Assembly: GCF_900996245.1 (NCBI RefSeq)
Contig: NZ_CAAJGK010000052.1
Location: 1-64,000 of the forward strand
DNA length: 64,000 nucleotides
Origin: Paraburkholderia sp. BCC1886
Lineage (GTDB): Bacteria; Pseudomonadota; Gammaproteobacteria; Burkholderiales; Burkholderiaceae
Direction: 5' to 3'
Shown: positions 59,595 through 64,000 of the stretch, in pieces
Numbering within the stretch: position 1 is the stretch's first letter
How the letters are laid out: each line of letters opens with the position of its first letter
The notes under the pieces: model-generated
The model's input: the letters and a program-made list of their open reading frames with translations, nothing else
Database searches by the model: none
What the model was told of the DNA's origin: nothing
Program-made: the position numbers and the translations under genes

Positions 59595-60239
59595 TCACTC
59601 CGCGTCGGGCTGCGCGCCGGGCGCGGCTTTGGCGAACGCGTCGATCTGCATCGCGTGATCGTAAATACGCTGGATCGTCGGGTACTTCGCCGTGTCCACC
59701 TTGAACCGCTGCGCGTTGAACACCTGCGGAATCAGGCACGCGTCGGCGAGCGTCGGGGTGTCGCCGAAACTGAGCTTGCCGGTCCGTGCGCTGCCTGCGA
59801 GCCGCGCCTCGAGCGTCGCAAAGCCTGCCTCGACCCAATGCCGGTACCACGCGTCCTTCGCATCGTCGTCCACATGCAGCGTGTGTTTCAGATACTTCAG
59901 CACGCGCAGATTGTTGATCGGATGGATTTCGCACGCCACCTGCAATGCCAGCGAACGAATATAAGCGCGATCGGCCGGCGTGCCCGGCAGAAGCGACGGC
60001 TCGGGATGCGTCTCGTCCAGATACTCGATGATCGCGAGCGACTGCGGCAACGCCTCTTCGCCGTCGATGAACGTCGGCACGATGCCGTCCAGATTCACCG
60101 CGCGATACTCGGGTTTGAGTTGCTCGCCGCCATCGCGCACGAGATGCACGGGCAAGCTCTCGTACGGCAGGTTTTTCACGTTCAGCGCGATGCGCACGCG
60201 GTACGACGCCGAACTGCGGAAGTAGGTATAAAGCTTCAT
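59595..60239 (-). CDS. maiA: Maleylacetoacetate isomerase / zeta-class glutathione S-transferase
   Basis: A 214-residue GST. The thioredoxin-like N domain has the zeta signature YFRSSASYRVRIALN, with the active-site Ser, and VPTFIDGEEALPQSLAIIEYL. The helical C domain contains HPINNLRVLKYL and DTPTLADACLIPQVFNA. It fits maleylacetoacetate isomerase (tyrosine/homogentisate degradation). The FAH-family hydrolase 28 bp upstream on the same strand supports a fumarylpyruvate or gentisate/homogentisate-type pathway; a maleylpyruvate isomerase role is the main alternative. Confidence 0.88.
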   Translation of the reverse strand: MKLYTYFRSSASYRVRIALNVKNLPYESLPVHLVRDGGEQLKPEYRAVNLDGIVPTFIDGEEALPQSLAIIEYLDETHPEPSLLPGTPADRAYIRSLALQVACEIHPINNLRVLKYLKHTLHVDDDAKDAWYRHWVEAGFATLEARLAGSARTGKLSFGDTPTLADACLIPQVFNAQRFKVDTAKYPTIQRIYDHAMQIDAFAKAAPGAQPDAE

Positions 60240-60267
60240 GTTTTTCGATCTCCTCCGATGCCGTCCT

Positions 60268-60966
60268 TCAGACGACGCGCACGCTGAGCTCGCCCAGACC
60301 GTCGACGCCGCCCTTCATCAGATCGCCCGCCACCACGGCGCCGACGCCCTCCGGCGTGCCGGTGAAGATCAGATCGCCCGGCTGCAATTCGAATAACGTC
60401 GACAGATACGCAATCGTCTCGGCCACCGACCAGATCAGTTGCGACACGTCCGAGCGCTGCTTTTCAGCACCGTTCACCGACAGCCAGATCGCGCCTTGCC
60501 CGACGTGGCCGACGCTCGCCACGGGATGAATCGGGCCGAGCGGCGCCGAGTGATCGAAGCCCTTGGCGGTGTCCCATGGACGGCCGAGTTTCTTCGCTTC
60601 CGCCTGCAGGTCGCGTCGCGTCATGTCGAGGCCCAGCGCGTAGCCGTACACGTGATCGAGCGCGCTCTGCGCCGGAATGTCCCGGCCGCCTTGGCCGATT
60701 GCTGCCACCAGTTCCATCTCGAAGTGGACGTTTTTCGATTGCGACGGGTACGGGAACTCGCCGGTGGCGCCTGGCGCGACGTACAGCACGGCGTCGGCGG
60801 GCTTGCCGAAGAAGAACGGCGGTTCCCGGTCGGGATCGTGTCCCATCTCGCGCGCGTGCGCCTCGTAATTACGGCCAACACAGTAGATACGACGCACCGC
60901 GAATTGCTCGCTCGAACCCACCACCGGCACTGCGACGACTGCCGGCGGGGCAAACACGTAACTCAT
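60268..60966 (-). CDS. Fumarylacetoacetate hydrolase (FAH) family protein
   Basis: The protein is 232 residues from the ATG at 60966 (GGAG upstream). The FAH catalytic fold shows IYCVGRNYEAHAREMGHD, PPFFFGKPADAV, metal-binding HFEMELVAAIG and the YGYALGLDMTRRDLQ segment, ending in GDLIFTGTPEGVGAV. The length and sequence suit fumarylpyruvate hydrolase rather than the larger eukaryotic-type FAH. It is paired with the zeta GST downstream, so the two probably isomerise and cleave a ring-fission product. The frame to 61896 is an antisense extension through ybiB and the repeat array. Confidence 0.9.
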   Translation of the reverse strand: MSYVFAPPAVVAVPVVGSSEQFAVRRIYCVGRNYEAHAREMGHDPDREPPFFFGKPADAVLYVAPGATGEFPYPSQSKNVHFEMELVAAIGQGGRDIPAQSALDHVYGYALGLDMTRRDLQAEAKKLGRPWDTAKGFDHSAPLGPIHPVASVGHVGQGAIWLSVNGAEKQRSDVSQLIWSVAETIAYLSTLFELQPGDLIFTGTPEGVGAVVAGDLMKGGVDGLGELSVRVV

Positions 60967-61320
60967 CCCGTTCTCCGTTATTGATGGATCCCACCGGCGC
61001 GGCGGGAAAGCGTCGAGTTTAACGCGCGGCAAAGGCGCGTGCCCGCGAGTCGGGTGCGAGTCGGGTGCGAGTCGGCGCGTGAGCCGGGCGTGAGCCGGGC
61101 GTGAGCCGGGCGTGAGCCGGGCGTGAGCCGGGCGTGAGCCGGCACGTGGCTGCGCAGGGCGGCCCGATCGCCGATCCCGGCCAGCGCCCCCCGGCGCCGC
61201 GCCAACGAATCGCCGATCCGCTGGAGATGCGATACTCACGTGGATCCGCTTCCCATGAATGCCGTGGCCGGCCGCACGATCTCCCGATCGCGACCCGTCG
61301 CCCGCCCCCACTTGCGCCCG
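60967..61320. other. 354 bp divergent region with an 11-bp repeat array
   Basis: The gap between the FAH and ybiB starts is dominated by the tandem array at 61045-61144. Outside it I see no gene or clear promoter. The ybiB frame remains open back to a GTG at 61240, so ybiB could start up to 81 bp earlier than annotated. Confidence 0.6.
61045..61144. repeat. Nine-unit 11-bp tandem repeat in two variants
   Basis: GCGAGTCGGGT occurs twice plus a third altered copy (61045-61077). After one extra base, GTGAGCCGGGC follows in five perfect copies and a degenerate sixth (61079-61144). The two unit types differ only by three C/T transitions at the same positions, so one array evolved into two blocks. 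Confidence 0.93.
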
Positions 61321-62292
61321 ATGACCGACTCTCCCGACTCCGCCTCCGCTTTCCCCTGTGCCCGCTTCATCAAGGAAATCGGCCGTGGCCCGAACGGCGC
61401 GCGCGCACTCACCGCCGACGATACTCGCGAGCTTTACAGCGCGATGCTCGACGGCCGCGTCGGCGATCTCGAACTCGGCGCGGTGCTGCTCGCCTATCGC
61501 GTGAAAGGCGAAACGGCCGACGAACTCGCGGCCATGCTCGGCGGTGCACACGCTTCGTTCGACCCTGTGCACTCGCCTCACGGCCCGTTCCGGCCGGTGT
61601 CGATCCCGAGCTATAACGGCGCGCGCAAGCAGCCGAACCTGGTGCCGCTGCTGGCGCTGCTGCTCGCGCGCGAAGGCGTGCCGGTGCTCGTGCATGGCGT
61701 GACCGAAGATCCCGGCCGCGTGACCAGCGCCGAAATCTTCACGCATCTGCGAATTCCGCAGGCGCGCGCGCATGCCGAGATCGAAGACGGCCTGGCCGAG
61801 CGCCGTCTGGCCTTCGCGCCGATCGACGTGCTGGCGCCGAAGCTCGCCCGGCTGCTGTCGCTGCGTCGGCGGATGGGCGTGCGCAACTCGACGCATACGC
61901 TGGTGAAAATTTTGCAGCCGTTTGCGCCGGCAGGATTACGGCTGGTGAATTACACGCACCCGCCCTATCGGGACAGTCTGACGCAACTGTTCAACACTCA
62001 CCTGGACGCCGCCGCGGGCGGCGCATTGCTCGCGCGTGGGACTGAAGGCGAGGCGGTCGCCGATACGCGGCGCCAGGTGCAGGTGGACTGGTTGCACGAC
62101 GGCGTCTGCGAGACGCTGGTGGCGCACGAACGCTCGTCGGCGGATGCGCCGGAGGTGGAGTTGCCCGAAGCGCGCGATGCGCCGACCACCGCGCTATGGA
62201 TCGCCGCCGTGCTGCGCGGCGAAGCGCCGGTGCCGAGCGCGATTGAAAGGCAGGTGGAATTGATCGTCGATGTGGCGAGAATAGCGGGCTGA
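61321..62292 (+). CDS. ybiB: DNA-binding protein YbiB (anthranilate phosphoribosyltransferase-like, TrpD2)
   Basis: The protein is 323 residues from the ATG at 61321, matching the ~320-residue E. coli YbiB. The N-terminal helical domain (CARFIKEIGRGPNGARALT, DLELGAVLLAYRVKGETADELAAML) is followed by a nucleoside phosphorylase class III-like domain (PSYNGARKQPNLVPLLALLLA, VLVHGVTEDPGRVTSAEIF, KILQPFAPAGLRLVNYTH). The TrpD catalytic glycine-rich motifs are altered; TrpD2/YbiB proteins are reported to bind nucleic acids and be LexA-regulated rather than make tryptophan. In-frame upstream starts at 61240 and 61255 are possible. Confidence 0.85.
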   Translation: MTDSPDSASAFPCARFIKEIGRGPNGARALTADDTRELYSAMLDGRVGDLELGAVLLAYRVKGETADELAAMLGGAHASFDPVHSPHGPFRPVSIPSYNGARKQPNLVPLLALLLAREGVPVLVHGVTEDPGRVTSAEIFTHLRIPQARAHAEIEDGLAERRLAFAPIDVLAPKLARLLSLRRRMGVRNSTHTLVKILQPFAPAGLRLVNYTHPPYRDSLTQLFNTHLDAAAGGALLARGTEGEAVADTRRQVQVDWLHDGVCETLVAHERSSADAPEVELPEARDAPTTALWIAAVLRGEAPVPSAIERQVELIVDVARIAG

Positions 62293-62358
62293 ACCGCGTC
62301 GCGGGCTAGCGGGCCGCCGATTCCCTCCTGGACAGGCCGTCAGGACCGCCCTTCCAGC

Positions 62359-62742
62359 TCATTCGATCGCGCAGCGTGTCGCTTGCCATGCGATCAGCCG
62401 CCATTGCCCGTCGTGATGAAGATGCACCGCCGTATAGGCAATCGGAAACAGCAGCGCTCCGTTGTTGGTTTCCATCTCGATCAGCACCCGGCCGGTCACG
62501 ACGCACGTCTCGCTGCCCGCCGGCAACACGTCCTGGGTCTGAACCTCGATCTGACGATAGCGCCGGCGGCCCCCGCTGATCCCGTCGATGAACTGCCGCT
62601 TCGTCTCACGCTTGCCGCTCGTGTGGACGTAGCTGACGTTGTCCGCGAGCAGTGTGTCGAGCAGGGCAGCGTCGCCGTCGACCATCGCACGAAAACGCTC
62701 CCGCTCGAGTCCGCGAATCGCTTCGATCAGTTTTGCCGCCAT
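62359..62742 (-). CDS. NTF2-like (SnoaL/DUF4440-type) protein
   Basis: A 127-residue single-domain protein with the NTF2-like cone fold pattern: an N-terminal helix pair (LERERFRAMVDGDAALLDTLLADNVSYVHTSGK) and beta-strands (ETCVVTGRVLIEME, HHDGQWRLIAWQATR). Such proteins act as small enzymes, binding domains or immunity-like proteins. No catalytic residues can be assigned. It is convergent with ybiB and 43 bp downstream of the pagL-like gene. Confidence 0.8.
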   Translation of the reverse strand: MAAKLIEAIRGLERERFRAMVDGDAALLDTLLADNVSYVHTSGKRETKRQFIDGISGGRRRYRQIEVQTQDVLPAGSETCVVTGRVLIEMETNNGALLFPIAYTAVHLHHDGQWRLIAWQATRCAIE

Positions 62743-62785
62743 CGCTCAGCCCCTTGCACCGGCGGGCCGTTGGCGGCTGCGGTGA

Positions 62786-63349
62786 TCAAAAGTTGTATTG
62801 CAGATATAGCTCGTGGAAATTTATACCAGGATTGGGCTCTTTGATACCGCCGTTGGAAATATGCTGGAACCGGTAGCCGACCTGATACTGCTGGTGATTC
62901 CCGATCTGCAGCCCGACACCCGCAGTCGGCGTGAACTGGAACGCCGTGGCGTAGGTGTAGTCGGAAGCGATGCGGGGGCTGGTGAGAAGTCGCACCCCCA
63001 CGCCCGCCTCGATGAACGGACGGACCGATCCCGTCGCCCGGATGAAGCGAATGAGCGGTGTCACACCGAATTCGCCGATGTTGTCGTGCACATTGCCTTC
63101 ATCGGTATGCCACCAGGCGGCATGTGCCTCGCCGATCAGCGAGAAATGCCATGCGCCGATTTGCCACCATGTCAGATCCGGGTCCCACGCAAGCCCGAGA
63201 TCGAGCTTCTTGACGTGGTGATCACCCGTGCCGCCGGTCACCTGAAACCCGAACTGGTCCGCTGAAGCCGTTCCCGAGGCCGCGCACAGGAGGGCGGCGA
63301 TTGCGCCAGACAGAGCCAGACCACGAAAGCCATTCTTTTTGTTGTCCAT
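62786..63349 (-). CDS. PagL-type lipid A 3-O-deacylase (acyloxyacyl hydrolase)
   Basis: The protein is 187 residues from the ATG at 63349. A signal peptide (LALSGAIAALLCAASGTASA, cleavage near residue 30) is followed by an eight-strand beta-barrel pattern of alternating residues ending in an aromatic (ELYLQYNF), as for outer-membrane proteins. The PagL catalytic His and Ser are seen in RFQHISNGGIKEPNPG. It removes the 3-O acyl chain of lipid A, lowering endotoxicity or permeability. The frame to 63454 has no signal peptide. It is divergent from rpoH over 362 bp. Confidence 0.88.
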   Translation of the reverse strand: MDNKKNGFRGLALSGAIAALLCAASGTASADQFGFQVTGGTGDHHVKKLDLGLAWDPDLTWWQIGAWHFSLIGEAHAAWWHTDEGNVHDNIGEFGVTPLIRFIRATGSVRPFIEAGVGVRLLTSPRIASDYTYATAFQFTPTAGVGLQIGNHQQYQVGYRFQHISNGGIKEPNPGINFHELYLQYNF

Positions 63350-63556
63350 CAAAGCCCCGAACTCGCCGAAAGTTGAACAATCTGTAACAGTTTTCCCTAT
63401 TTTAAAGACAAACTGGAATTGGCGGATCGTGGGAAGAAATGTATTTTTTAGCAATTACTCACTTCGAAAACAGAAAATATCGGTCATTTATCTTGATGAA
63501 GGCGGTTTGTTAGGTAAATTGTACGCATCACACGGCGACAGGAGAAGGAGCGTAAG

Positions 63557-63637
63557 ATGGCTATCGGAACTGAAATTTCAATAGGAATTTTCGGAACTTG
63601 GATGGCCCTACAGCCTCTAAGTATTAGCACTCGGTAA
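63557..63637 (+). CDS. Possible 26-residue leader peptide upstream of rpoH
   Basis: An ATG is preceded by GGAGAAGGAGCG, the strongest ribosome site in this neighbourhood, and opens a 26-codon frame beginning MAIGTEISIG and ending at TAA. The peptide is largely hydrophobic with one Trp. Its last codons overlap the left arm of the CIRCE element. It could be a small membrane peptide or a leader that couples translation to rpoH expression. No homology is known to me. Confidence 0.4.
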   Translation: MAIGTEISIGIFGTWMALQPLSISTR

Positions 63638-63650
63638 ATCAGAGTGCTAA
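63624..63650. promoter_or_regulatory. CIRCE element (HrcA operator) upstream of rpoH
   Basis: TTAGCACTC-N9-GAGTGCTAA matches the CIRCE consensus at all 18 arm positions with the canonical 9-bp spacer. It lies 62 bp upstream of the rpoH start, so HrcA repressor probably controls rpoH here. Confidence 0.95.
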
Positions 63651-63711
63651 CATCCAACGCTGGAGTCGTTACCTGAGTACGCTTTTGTCTGATTCCAAAG
63701 GAGTTTTCCAC

Positions 63712-64000
63712 GTGAGCCATGCAATGACCCTTCCGAGTATTCTGAGCCCGTCGTCGGCTAAGGCCGCTTCGGCAGGTGCACTGGCGCTCTCGCATTCCTC
63801 GCTGCTGCCCGGTCAACTGGGCAATATCGACGCCTACATCCAGGCCGTTAATCGGATTCCGATGCTGACGCCGGCAGAAGAACGCCAGTTCGCCACCGAA
63901 TTTCGCGAGCAGGACAACCTGCAGTCCGCACGCCGCCTCGTCCTGTCGCATCTGCGGCTGGTCGTTTCCATCGCGCGCAACTATCTGGGTTATGGACTGC
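63712..64000 (+). CDS. rpoH: RNA polymerase sigma-32 factor (5' part)
   Basis: The first 96 codons of heat-shock sigma factor RpoH, cut by the window end. The GTG at 63712 has AAAGGAG 8 bases upstream; an alternative ATG lies at 63724. After a ~35-residue variable N terminus come region 1.2 (IDAYIQAVNRIPMLTPAEERQFATEF) and the start of region 2 (SARRLVLSHLRLVVSIARNYLGYGL), which is diagnostic of RpoH. The CIRCE element upstream adds HrcA control. Confidence 0.95.
   Translation, partial: MSHAMTLPSILSPSSAKAASAGALALSHSSLLPGQLGNIDAYIQAVNRIPMLTPAEERQFATEFREQDNLQSARRLVLSHLRLVVSIARNYLGYGL

Larger units (their letters stand above)
63350..63711. other. 362 bp AT-rich divergent region upstream of rpoH
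   Basis: From about 63360 to 63560 the sequence is markedly A/T-rich compared with the rest of the window (for example AAATGTATTTTTTAGCAATTAC). It must hold the pagL promoter on one strand and the rpoH promoters on the other. A small ORF with a strong ribosome site (63557-63637) and a CIRCE element (63624-63650) lie in it. Confidence 0.7.

Noticed and set aside
61045..61144. Extension of the FAH-family protein through the repeat into a 542-residue product
   Set aside because: The ATG at 60966 has a good ribosome site and gives a normal-length FAH protein; the extension is antisense to ybiB.
63484..63951. 155-residue minus-strand ORF opposite the start of rpoH
   Set aside because: It runs antisense through rpoH and the CIRCE region; no motif or ribosome site.

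Overview
The window reads as core chromosome of a high-GC betaproteobacterium of the Burkholderiaceae, most likely Paraburkholderia. The reasons are gene order (kdsD-kdsC-lptC-lptA-lptB-rpoN-hpf-ptsN-hprK-rapZ, and lolB-ispE-tRNA-Gln-prs-rplY-pth), the uniformly G/C-rich third codon positions, and a palindromic repeat carrying the AAAGAAAAGTAGG motif that I associate with Paraburkholderia. No transposase, integrase, phage gene, CRISPR array or rRNA was found. One tRNA (Gln, anticodon TTG) is present. The genes at both window edges, ilvA and rpoH, are cut.

Layout. 1-2.5 kb: 3' end of ilvA, a 5'-nucleotidase overlapping queF, then a ~560 bp inverted-repeat element. 2.5-6.7 kb: a D-amino-acid catabolic cluster (ridA-like, D-aminoacylase, RpiR regulator, and a divergent D-threonine-aldolase/D-serine-dehydratase-like enzyme). 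6.7-11.3 kb: a MarR/DHA2 efflux pair, an EcsC-family protein, an alpha/beta hydrolase and a secreted CHRD protein. 11.3-19.7 kb: the most distinctive region, with a 1493-residue BvgS/EvgS-type hybrid kinase behind an AqpZ-like aquaporin, followed upstream by three RcsB-like response regulators, all on the minus strand. 19.7-25.4 kb: an MFS/LysR divergent pair, a chemoreceptor with a FliA-type promoter, a DUF4239 membrane protein and ssb. 25.5-37.8 kb: MFS and uvrA separated by an 11-bp tandem repeat, an AI-2E family protein, a Fur-box-preceded PepSY protein, purU, a Nudix protein, LysE, apt and a CPA2 antiporter.

37.9-47.1 kb is one long plus-strand run: Kdo synthesis (kdsD, kdsC), LPS export (lptC, lptA, lptB), sigma-54, hibernation factor, PTS-Ntr (ptsN, hprK, rapZ) and a LON-domain protein. 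47.1-49.1 kb: mutY and mutM on the minus strand. 49.2-56.4 kb: TPR protein, lolB, ispE, tRNA-Gln, prs, rplY, pth, hisC on the plus strand, with a near-consensus promoter inside ispE that probably drives tRNA-Gln and prs. 56.5-64 kb: ferredoxin, coaD, rsmD, ftsY, maiA-like GST, an FAH-family hydrolase, a second 11-bp tandem repeat, ybiB, an NTF2-like protein, a PagL-type lipid A deacylase, and rpoH preceded by an exact CIRCE element and a possible 26-codon leader ORF.

The best candidates for undescribed biology are the kinase-aquaporin-triple RcsB-like regulator locus with its altered aquaporin filter, the two 11-bp-period tandem arrays in promoter regions, the small ORF overlapping CIRCE, and the terminator-ended orphan transcript candidate near 11.6 kb.
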